Positions 19,701 to 29,100 of a stretch of DNA of 45,557 bases are shown here, in pieces. Where the stretch lies: the NCBI GenBank assembly GCA_001275005.1, contig JWZX01002916.1, positions 1 through 45,557 of the forward strand. The letters are read 5' to 3'. The position numbers and the translations under genes were made by a program. Each line of letters starts with the position of its first letter. Position 1 is the first letter of the stretch. Below the pieces are notes generated by a model. The model ran no database searches. It saw nothing but the letters and a program-made list of their open reading frames with translations, and had not been told where the DNA came from. The stretch is from Chrysochromulina tobinii (lineage: Eukaryota; Haptophyta; Prymnesiales; Chrysochromulinaceae).

Positions 19701-20716
19701 GACTCGCCGACGGCGAGGTGGACTCGTCCGTTCACACCCCCGCCTTCACGACGCGCTGGGACAATTACTGGATTGAGGGCATCCTGTGGCTTGTGCGTAA
19801 CCTCGACATCGACGGCATCTACCTCGATGGCGCACCGTACGAACGCAACGTCCTCCGCCGCCTTCGCGCCGCGCTCGAGCCCATCACCGCGCACCGGCCC
19901 AACCCCTTCCTGCTCGATTTGCATGCCTCGTGCTTTGGACATCCTCACCTTCCTTATATGGAGCTCTACCCGTTCATCGACTCGATCTGGTACGGCGAGC
20001 AGTGCAACTACATCGGGTATAGCCCCGAGCAGTGGCTCGCGGAGGTGGGTGGCATCCCTGATTGCGTCCCTGATTGCGTCCCTGATTGCGTTCCTGATTG
20101 CGTTCCTGATTGCGTCCCTGATTGCGTCCCTGACTGCGTCCCTGATTGCGTCCCTGATTGCGTCCCTGATTGCATGGCAGTGCTCACCACGGCGCCCTCT
20201 CCCCACAACACGGTGGCCGGCATCCCCTTTGGGCTGCCAGGCCAGATGCTCGGAGACCAGCGCGACCAGTTCCACGGCCTCGTCTTCGGCATGACCTGCC
20301 GCATCTACCCGGACCCCGATCGGTGCAACCCGCGCCCCCTTTGGGCGGCCCTCGACGGCCTTGGTATGCGCAGCCCGCGCATGATCGGCTGGTGGGATCG
20401 CCTCTCGCCCGTCGCCGCGCGCCCGGCCGAGCATGTGAAGGCCACCCTCTTCATCGGCAGCCGCGGCGGCCAGCCCACCTTTGCGATCGCGATGGCCAAT
20501 TGGGCACGTGAGCCCGTGCAGGCCACACTCACGTTGGACCTCATCGCGCTCGAGGCGCTCGGACTGCACGTGCCGGGAGGGGGGGACGTACGCATGAGCG
20601 CGCCCGCCATCTCCGGCTTCCAGGGGCATGCCACGTGGGCAATGGGCGCGCCGATCACGTTGCAAGCCAAGGGGAGCGGCAGCGAGGGCAAGTTTGTGCA
20701 GCTGGTCACGGTGTGA
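16747..20716 (+). CDS. Membrane-anchored glycosidase-like protein (GH123/DUF6067-like)
   Basis: Exons 16747-16947, 17033-17815 and 17960-20716, about 1,246 residues if 20045-20212 is kept. The start at [10 protein letters not shown] is followed by a hydrophobic anchor ([16 protein letters not shown]), so the protein likely enters the secretory path. The middle has beta-rich segments with [13 protein letters not shown] and [11 protein letters not shown], like the N-terminal part of DUF6067/GH123 proteins. The C-terminal half looks like a TIM barrel: [60 protein letters not shown]. Acidic residues in IYLDGAP and WYGEQ are candidate catalytic groups. No substrate can be named. An alternative start is ATG 16708. 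Confidence 0.75.
16948..17032 (+). other. Intron (85 nt) of the glycosidase-like gene
   Basis: CGG|GTATGCGCC to CCCCATCGCAG|GGCCGC; phase 0, giving QRDWR-GRPLGNH. No clear copy of the exon flanks, unlike most introns in this window. Confidence 0.75.
17816..17959 (+). other. Intron (144 nt) of two GT...AG units with exon-end copies
   Basis: Units 17816-17892 and 17893-17959 both begin GTG(AGT)GTCGTTAATTGCC and end with a copy of the exon tail CGTGGAGCGC..CCGTGCAG. Any of the three CAG|GTG junctions can be used as a boundary. The join gives [13 protein letters not shown]. Confidence 0.88.
20045..20212 (+). other. Minisatellite insert or degraded intron (168 nt) without AG acceptor
   Basis: Starts GTGGGTGGCATCCCTGATTG, a copy of the bases after the insert (GTGGCCGGCATCCCC), as other introns here do. 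It carries ten CCTGATTGCGT units and ends in the shared intron 3' module (20172-20212). Instead of CCCCACAG the end reads CCCCACAACACG. It is 3n long and stop-free, so it encodes 56 residues rich in PDCV if retained. Confidence 0.7.
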
Positions 20717-20805
20717 GTTCGAAGCGTTTTTCCGGTGGCCCCTCGACTGTGAATGTAACTGTCCTACAAGTCTTTCACAGCTCGGCGTCGGCCCCGATCG
20801 CTCCG

Positions 20806-22081
20806 ATGGCGTCGATCCAATGGCAACTTCCCTCGCCATCAAAGGTCCGCCGCACGACGGCGCTGAATAAGCGCATCTTCCTGATGCTCGTCGGAGTGAT
20901 CGCCGTATTCTCCGGCAGCCTCGTGCTGGCATACCGCGCCCTGCTCTCCTCCGGCTCCACCACAGCACAAGCTGCAGCGCCGCCAAGCAGCCACGAGCAC
21001 CTTCGAGCACGTTCTACAGCAGCGGTGATTAGCGCCGTGCGCGAGCGCTTGCAGGCTCATGGTACCGAGGCTGAGCAGCAGCCGACGCGCCCAGAACCAC
21101 GCCGCCGGCAGAGCGAGGTCGCCGCTGCCGCTGCTGCCGCTGCCGCCGCCGCTACCGCAGCTTTGGCTGGGCCGCACCGCTGTCTGCCCATTGACGGCGG
21201 GCCCGCGGTGGCGCTGCCATCCGCGCTCGTGGACGACGATTATTGCGACTGCGCCGACGGCTCGGATGAGCCGCACACGTCGGCGTGTGCGGGCGTCGCC
21301 GCGAGCGCGCGCTTCGCATGCGAACGCGACCCGAGCGATCGTCCCTTGTCGCGCTCGGGTGGTCCGAGCGATTCGCCACACGCACCAGTGACGATCGCCG
21401 CATCACGCGTGCACGACGGCGTGTGCGACTGCTGCGACGGCTCCGACGAGCCGCCCTCGGCTAACTGTACGTCCGAGCGCTGCGAGGTACTCGAGGCCGC
21501 CAGAAGTGCCCAAGTGGCTGAGCGACTTGAGGGTATACGCCTCCGAGATGCACTCGCGGCACTCCCTGCATGCAAGTGCTCATCACGGCGCCCTTCCCCC
21601 TTTCCCCACAGGTATACGCCTCCGAGATGCACTCGCGGCAAGGGCTTCGTCGGCCGCACTGGCCTCGCAGCCCATGAGGAATGCGCCGCATGCCGCCTTT
21701 GCCGCCCTCTCAGGCCGCTGCTACCAGTCGGCGCAGGGCGAGTACACGTACGAGGTGTGCCTCTTCGAGCACGCGTCGCAGAAGACGGCGGGTGTCATGC
21801 ACGCGTCGCAGAGGAAGGCGGGTACCATCTCTCTCGGTCGGCGCTGGACCTGGGGCGCCTCCACGGGCGTCGTATCGGGCGCATCCACGGGCGTCGTATC
21901 GGGCGCAGGAGGAGCGCAGCCCATGGGCGTCTTCTCGGGCGGCGACAATTGCTGGGGCGTCGGGGACCGCTCGCTCACCGTGCGCTTCGCCTGCTCGGCG
22001 CACGCTGATGCGCTCGGCCACATCGCTGAACGCAGTACTTGCGTGTATGAGGTGACCCTATCGACGGCCGCCGCGTGTTGA
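20806..22081 (+). CDS. Glucosidase II beta-like protein with MRH domain
   Basis: Exons 20806-21532 and 21612-22081, 398 residues. A membrane segment near the N-terminus ([20 protein letters not shown]) is preceded by basic residues, suggesting a signal anchor. Two calcium-binding Cys-rich modules typical of the glucosidase II beta / PRKCSH N-terminus follow: [14 protein letters not shown] and [20 protein letters not shown]. Exon 2 encodes a mannose-6-phosphate-receptor homology domain: [39 protein letters not shown], and [15 protein letters not shown] at the end. Known role of the family: non-catalytic subunit that recognises mannose on glycoproteins in the ER. It is shorter than usual (about 530) and ends without an HDEL-type signal, so a sister role is possible. 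Confidence 0.87.
21533..21611 (+). other. Introner-like intron (79 nt), 29-nt exon-start copy plus 45-nt module
   Basis: 21533-21561 repeats the first 29 nt of the next exon (21612-21640) without mismatch, beginning GTATACGCCTCCGAGATGCA. 21567-21611 is the shared module TGCATGCAAGTGCTCATCAC... ending CCCCACAG. The join gives [12 protein letters not shown]. Confidence 0.93.
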
Positions 22082-22372
22082 CGCTTCTACATACTCGTGT
22101 CGTCGTGTGCCTCAGACGCCTGACGCGTGTCACGCGCTCCAAACGCCATCGGAGGGCAACCCGAGTTTTCCACGTCTGAAGCACCCGGGCGCACGGTACC
22201 GGTACGTTCACTGCGGCCCACTAACCTGGGTGGTACCGTATGACAATGGCCCTCCGCCCGCTTTGAAAGTGGGTCCGCCTATATAGCCCTTTACTGTCTC
22301 ACAGACCACAGCTCACTCGCATCAATCTCACTCGCAGCTAGCAGATCCCTACACTCGGCAATGAGCACTGGC
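22082..22372. other. Intergenic between glucosidase II beta-like and uL18m genes
   Basis: Convergent 3' flanks. No coding signal seen. Confidence 0.5.
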
Positions 22373-22801
22373 TTAGGCGCCAGCGGCTGGCAGGCCGGCC
22401 GGCGGGCCGGCTGGCGGGCCGGCCGGCGGTGCGGTGCGTTCCCACGGGAAGCGCGGTGGCGCCTTGCCTGCTCGCTCGACAAATTCGATCCCATGCTCCT
22501 GCAGGGTATCCAGAACCAGCTTCACTTTACCGGTGTAGCGCTTCTTGCCGCGCTCAAAGGTCAGCTGCTGCTGGTTCGCCTCACGCGCGCGCCTTGCGAG
22601 CAAGCCTGCAGCTGCGCGCGCTGCGGTCTTGTCCCAAGTATTCTGCAGGCTCTCGCGAAGGGCCTTCTCCATCGTGTTGGCCCATAGGAAGATGTGGCCC
22701 GTACGGTTATTGACGACCTGCAGCGAAATGTACTTGTTCGAAGCAAAGATCTTGAGCAGGTTCTTCTCCGCCATTGGCAAGCGTTTGTACATGGCGGCCA
22801 T
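22373..22801 (-). CDS. MRPL18: Mitochondrial large-subunit ribosomal protein uL18
   Basis: 142 residues from ATG 22801. The core has the uL18 pattern: NKYISLQVVNNRTGHIFLWA, then TMEKALRESLQNTWDKTAAR, AGLLARRAREANQQQLTFER, and GKKRYTGKVKLVLDTLQEHG IEF in sequence. In this family it binds 5S rRNA or its structural replacement in the central protuberance; a mitochondrial rather than cytosolic copy is inferred from its short length and divergence. The N-terminus (MAAMYKRLPMAEKNL) is basic and may be a short presequence. The tail is a Pro-Ala-Gly repeat (PPAGPPAGPPAGLP) written in GGCCGGCC-type palindromes at 22390-22432, probably a recent extension. It converges with the gene at 20806. Confidence 0.88.
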   Translation of the reverse strand: MAAMYKRLPMAEKNLLKIFASNKYISLQVVNNRTGHIFLWANTMEKALRESLQNTWDKTAARAAAGLLARRAREANQQQLTFERGKKRYTGKVKLVLDTLQEHGIEFVERAGKAPPRFPWERTAPPAGPPAGPPAGLPAAGA

Positions 22802-23174
22802 GGCGGCCGCGTCGAAGCCGTGCGCCGCCTCGTGTGTCTTCCGGAGTCACGGACGCCGTGCCGAGCGCACGAACTTGCCGAATTGTGGAGAATGGCAATC
22901 AGGAAAAATAATTCGGGTGAAGTGACCTCACAACTTACACGATACATGTCTCCGCGGCGCACGCAGCAGCCTGGATACGACTCCGTAGGTAAATGCTGAG
23001 CCAGGGTACAAGGTAATAGTTTAACGGCTCGTCGCCACAGCCCGGCCGTGGCTGCCGCCGCGGGCGCTGCTGCTGCGGCGCTGCTGCTGCGGTCGCGGCC
23101 TCTACGGCCTCCGCCGCCGCGCGCTTGCCGCCGCCCGCTCTGGGGGCGCGCGCGCGGATTTCGTCAGGATTTCG
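22802..23174. other. Intergenic, GC-rich
   Basis: uL18m promoter and 3' flank of the PHD/PLU-1 gene. CTGCTGCGG and CGCCGCC runs near 23050-23130. No gene supported. Confidence 0.5.
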
Positions 23175-26100
23175 TCAGGGCTTCGCGTCCTCCGCCTCCA
23201 CCTTCCGCTTGCGCGTGGATCCACCTCCCGGCGGCTTCGCAGAGGGTCCGGACGGGGCGCTGTCGTGAGCGTTCGAGAGGTCGCCTGGTCCGCCATTGGC
23301 CAATTTCGTCATTCGTCGTTGGCCCGTCTCGTCGCCGATTTCGTCAATAGCCTCCCGCGCGCTCACGACAGCGCCCGGGTCCTCCGCGTTGGGCGCCGTC
23401 TTGGGCGCCGGCCGCTTGCGCGGCTTTTTTTCGGGCGGCGCCGCGCCACTCTCATCCGCGGGGGCTGCTGCCGTACCGTCGGCCGCGCCCTTTGGCGCGC
23501 CGCTGGCCGCGCGCTTGCCCTTGGAGGGCGGGGCGGGCGGCAGCTCACCTTTGGCAGCTCCTTCGCACGTGGCGGCGGACTTGAGCAAGCGAGTGAGCAC
23601 GTCACGGAAGAGCGCCGTTCCGAGCACCGCCTCGATCGGACGCGGCCCGCCGCCGGGGAGGCCAACGGCCGGCCCAGCGGTCGGTGGGTAGTCCCACTCC
23701 CATTCATCTTCGTCGGTGACCCATTCTCGCTTCGAGTAGCCGTCAAGAAGCACCTGTGAAGGGAGGTCAAGGCGCCGTGGTGAGCGTTTGGGGAGGTAAT
23801 GGCGCCGTGGTGAGCGTTTGCATGCAAGGCGGGCGCGCATCGGGCACGAGAAGCCGTCGAGGAGTACCTTGAGGCCGCGTTTGGTATCGACGCTCTCGAC
23901 GACGCCGCCGTAGGGCACCGGGACGCCCTCCTCGTTGTAGTAGATGCGCAGGCGCATGCCGACCGCCTGCTTGCGGCTCACCCCGTGCAAGCCGACGACG
24001 ACGAGGTCCTTCTCGGCGCTCGCGACGGCGCTCGCGTGCTCGGCGGCACCCGCCGGAGCGCCGTGGTGAGCGCCCTCGGCGGCGCCACGCGTGGCGACGG
24101 CGGCAGGCGGCGCCACCGTGGGCGGCGGCGGAGCGCCGTGGTGAGCGCCGGGGCGCATGGCGTAGGCGCCGTGATGAGCGGCGGCGGCGGCGTGGCTCGC
24201 GGCGTGCAGGCTCGTCGCGAGCGGCGGCGGCATGGCGCTCATCACGGCGCTCAGCATCCCATTCGTCTCGAGCGGCGTCGTATTGGGCGCCCCGAACGGC
24301 GTCGTATTGGGCGCCCCGAGAGGCGTCGTATTGGGCGCCCCGAATGGCGTCGTACTGGGCGCCCCGAGAGGCGGGCGCTGAGGGTGCACCACCCGAGGGA
24401 GGGCATGCAACGGCGCTGCGCTGGCGTCGTACTGGGCGCCATTGAGGTGCGTCGTGCCGGGCGCGCCGAGGGTGGCGGGCAGCGGCTGTCGCGCCGGCTC
24501 GAGCGGGGGCGAGATCGGCAGCCCTTCGGAGCATAGGAGCGAGGCATGCGGCGCCGTGGCGAGCGCCTCGTAGCCATGGGGCGCCGTGGCGGGCGGTAGC
24601 GCCGTGGCGGGCAACGTGCGTTCGACGGCATCGAAGATGGCGTTGGCATCGATGGGAGTGGCGCCGTCCCGGGCAGGCAGTCCAGCGGCGCTGGCGGCGG
24701 CGGTGGCGGCGGCGGTGGCGGCGGACAGCGCGGTGGCGGTGGCCACACGCGCCGCGACAGGGATAGCGGCGGCGGCGGCGGCGGCGGCGGCGGGCAAGTG
24801 GTAGTAGAGGTTTGGTGTGAACTGCGGTGTGAAGCCGTGGATTGCATGCTGATTGCATGCTGATTGCGGCGGGAAGCCGTGGAAGGTTGGGTGCATCGGG
24901 ACGGCGCTGCCCAGGACGGCGCTGCCCAGGACGGCGCTGCCCGGCGGCGGAGGCTGCAGGACGGTGGGCGGCGGCGGCAGTGGAACCTGCTGGGAGCCCA
25001 GGACGGCGCTGCCCGGGACGGCGCTGCCCGGGACGGCGCTGCCCGGGACGGCGCTGCCCGGCGGCAGTGGAACCTGCTGGGAGCCTAATGGCAGCGGCTG
25101 CAGCAGCGGGTGGTGTTGCGTCGGCGGCGGAAGCCCGAGGGAGCCATCGTAGAGGCCGGAGCGCTGCGGCGGCGCTGTGGGGAAAGGCTGGCACGCCGTG
25201 CTCGCTGTGGGCGCGTCGAGCGAGGGCTGCGAGGGGAGTGCCGGTGAGGGGAATGGTGCCGAGCTCGCAAGGGGAGCGTACTCGGAGATCAGCTTGGTGA
25301 GCAGCCCGCGCAGCGTGGCGCCCTCGTCGAAGGCAATGCCGACCTTGTCCATCGCCTCGAGCGCCTCGCCGAGCACCACCGGGCCCGCATAGTGCGTCAA
25401 CGCTCGGTGCACCGTCTTGAGCGCCGCCTCAGCCTTGGCGAGGTGCGCGAGCAGCTGGTTCCACAGCGCGCCACTCACGCGCAGCTTGGCCCCCTCGCGC
25501 TGCACGCGAAGCAACTCGCCCATCGGCGGGCGCCCTCCCGTGCGCTGCCACTGCGCCGGCGCCGGAGCGCCGTTCTGGGCGGACGCGCCGTTCTGGGCAG
25601 ACGCGCCGTTCTGGGCGCCCCGCTGCGCCGGAGCGCCGCCGGCCGCGCCCGTCGCGCCGTTCTGGGCGCCGGCCGCGGCGGCGGCGGCGGCGGCCGCGCA
25701 GCCGTCGAGGAGGGTGTGTGCCTGCCGCCCCCACGCGACCACCTGTGGGGAAAGGGGGAAGGGCGCCGTGATGAGCACTTGCATGCAGGGAGGGGGGGAG
25801 GGTGTGTGCCTGCCGCCCCCACGCGACCACCTTGGCCGAGTAGTCGCGAAGGGGACCCATCGAAGGGAGCGCCATGTTGAGCGCCTCGCCCTTGGCGAGC
25901 AGCTGCTCGAGGCGGCTCGGGTCAGAGTCGGTCTGGCCACTCATGCACTGCGCGGCCTCGCCCTCCCAGGCCTTGGCCTCGAGCAGCCGCTCGTGCGCGT
26001 GCGTCAGCTCGGCGAGCACAGCCGCCTTCTCGGCCGCGAGCCACGTCGCCTCCAGCTGCGGATCCAAGCGGCGCCTCGGCGCGGCCGGCGCGCCTGGCTC

Positions 26101-29100
26101 GCCCATTACAGCGCCCACGCCCAATACAGCGCCGTTGGCCTCGGCGGGCTCGGGCGCTGTGTTGGGCGTAGGCGCTGTATTGGGCGCTGCCGCCATCGGC
26201 GCGTCGTCGCCGAGCAATGCGGCGGCGGCCTGCAAGGCTGCGCTGCGTGCCGCCTGCATCGCCGCCGCAGCGGCCGCCGCAGTCGCCGCAACTCCCCCGA
26301 GCGGTGCAGCTGCGCCGCCCCCCTTTTTGGAACCCCTTGGTGCGGGGGCACTACCGCTGCCGCTGCTACCGCTGCCGCTGCCGCTACCAAGGGCCTCCTC
26401 GATCGCGCTGCTCACGCCGCCCGCCCTCGCAGAGCTCAGCAGCTCTTCGAGGCTCTGGAGGGACACCGTCGAGGTGCCCACGGCGGCGCTCGCTGCGGCG
26501 CTCGCGGCGGCGCTCGCGGCTGCGGTTGCCGGCACGCCCGGCGTTGTCGTGGGCACCTCGCCGCCCAATACAGCGCCGTCCAATACAGCGCCGGACGCCG
26601 TCGTGGGCACCTCGCCGACCGCAACGGCACCGCCTGCCGTCGGCGGCGCGGGCGGCGGCGCGGCTGGGGCGGGCGGCGGCGGAGGCGGGCGCAGCTGGCG
26701 TGCCCACCGCCATCCTTTGAGCAGCGCGACCAGATCGCACTCGAGTCGAAAGCGTTCGCCTTCTTCGAGCCATCGGCACAGCTCCTCGTTCGTGACGCCA
26801 CCGCCCACCGCGTGCCCGACGTGCCCTCTGGGGCCGGGGGGCACGCCCAATACAGCGCCCGCATGCGGGGCATGGCGCGCCGTATTGGGCACGACCGTCC
26901 GTCGATACGATTCGAGCAGCGTGGGCAGCAGCTCGAGCTGCCACGTGGACACGTTGGTGACCGCCTTTTCGAGCAGCTCAGCCTCCTCGATGCGCACCTG
27001 ATGAGGGATCCAATCAGCACGCACTCAGCATGCACTTTGAATGCACTTTGGATGCACTTTGCATGCAATCAGAGCTCCAAAGTGTATGCATTCAGCAGCT
27101 CGGCCTCCTGGCGGCGCACCCGTAGCTTGGCCACCTTGCGCACGTGCTGCTCCGCCTTGTGCACGCTCGGCAGCCGCTTGATCTGCGGCGCGGTCACGCG
27201 CGGCTCGAATGGGAAGTTCACGCCGCGCTGTTCACAGCACCTTGGGCAGTGGAACGTGGCCGTGGCGCCCTCGGCTGTGAACTGCTTCGACTTGGCAGGC
27301 GAGATGCCGAGGCAGGTGATGTGGTACCACCCCTGGCATCCTTCGCACTCGATCATGGTGACGCCTGACGAACCCCAACGTGACGAACCCCAAGGCGCGC
27401 GGCCCATCAGTCGCACTCCATCGCAATCAACGAACCCCAACGTGACGAACCCCAAGGCGCGCGGCCCATCAGTCGCACTCCATCGCAATCAACGAACCCC
27501 AACGTGACGAACCCCTAGGCGCGCGGCCCATCAGCCGCACTCCATCGCAATCAGTGGCTGCCATCCGCGGCACGCACCGGACGAACCCCAAGGCTGGCGG
27601 CACACGCAGTAGATGGCCTCGCCGTCGCTCTCGAGGATCTCATGGAGGGTCGACATCTGGATGGCCGCGTGCTTGAACATGGAGCGCGTCTCCTCTAGCC
27701 ACCCCTGCCCACCCGCCTCGCGCTCCTTGAGCCCATCGACCTTGTCGGAGAGCAGATGGATCTTAGTGTACTGCTTCACACACTTGGCGAGCTCGTCGAG
27801 CGTCGCCGTGGGCGCCTGCAGCGCGTCCGCGGCCGCGAGCCACGTCTCGGCGTCGCTCATCTGGCGCTCAAGCAACGACTGCTCAGGCATGAGCACGTGT
27901 AGCTGCTGCCCCTGGATCGCGAGCTCGCGCATCTCGGCGAGCGCCACCTGATGAGGGAGGCAATCAGAGGTCATCAGGGCGAGGAGCACCTGATGAGGGA
28001 GGCAATCAGAGGTCATCAGAGGCAATCAGAGGTCGTCTCGGCGAGCGCTACCTTGTCGGTCGTGAGGACCCGCTCAGCGCGCGCCCTCCACTCGCCGGCC
28101 TGCTGCAGCGTCTGCTGCAGCGCCGCCCACTCGGCCGCCGCGCTGCGCCACTCGGCGCGGCCGCGCGCGCCGTCGTGCGCTTCTGCTGTGGCCTCCGCGC
28201 TGGGCGTCGTGGTGGGCGCGGCCGTGGCGCTCGGCTCGGCCCCCCTCTCTCCCTCGGTCGCGGCCGCCATCGTGGCCGGCGAGCTGGCGCTCGCACCGCT
28301 GCCCAGGGCCGCCTCGGCGCGCCGCGGCTCGCCGCCACCAACACGATCGGCGTCCGCGCCTGTCTCAGCCCCGGCGGCGGCGCCCAACTCGGCGCCCAGC
28401 TCGCACGGGGTTTCGTCAAGGCCGAGCGCGCGCCCCTGCTCGAGCAGCGGCGCCATCTCGTCCAGCTGCCCGCCGCCCTCCTCCTCCTGACGAAACTTGA
28501 CCTCCTGCCGCCACGAGCGCAGCCGGAGCGTCGTGGCCATCCCCACAGCGACCGAGAGCGCCTCCGATTCGCGCAGCAGCTCGCGGAGCCTCTCTCGGGC
28601 CGCCGCCGTGCCCGCTACCGCCCTCCGCGCTGTCCCGAGCGCGCCCCCCCGCCGCGCCGGCGGCCACGCCCTCTTCGCCGTCGTCGGCGGCTCCACCTCC
28701 ATCGGTGTCGGCTGCCCATTGGCGTGCGCCGGCGCGCCGTCCGGCGCTCGGGACGGCGCGCCGTCCGGCGCTCGGGACGGCGCTCTATCCGGCGGCGCCG
28801 ATGTGGCCTCTTCACACTTGGCCTCTTCACACTCGGCCAGGGCCGCTTCGGCGCGGGCTGTCCAGCTCTCGGCATCGCGCAGCTGCGCCGCAAGGGCGTA
28901 CACCTCGGGCAGCGTGATCGGGAGCGCCTGCCCCGCCTCGTACAGGCGCAGCGCTTCGTCAAATGAGGCGCGCGTCGCGACGCCGCGCGTCGAGCGTGCG
29001 TTGAGCGATCGGCGGCACTGCTCGAGCCACGCCTTGGCGTCGGCGACGGACTGGCGGAGCGTTTCCATGGGTTCCATTGAGACGCCATCCGCGTCGGCTT

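Noticed and set aside
20060-20170. Regular repeats here and at 29420-29530 or 37450-37670 as CRISPR arrays
   Set aside because: Units are 10-12 nt with no spacers, in a eukaryotic gene.
25417-27507. Plus-strand open frame of 696 codons opposite the PHD/PLU-1 gene
   Set aside because: Arg/Ala low complexity arising from GC-rich antisense. The minus strand has spliced, domain-bearing exons.
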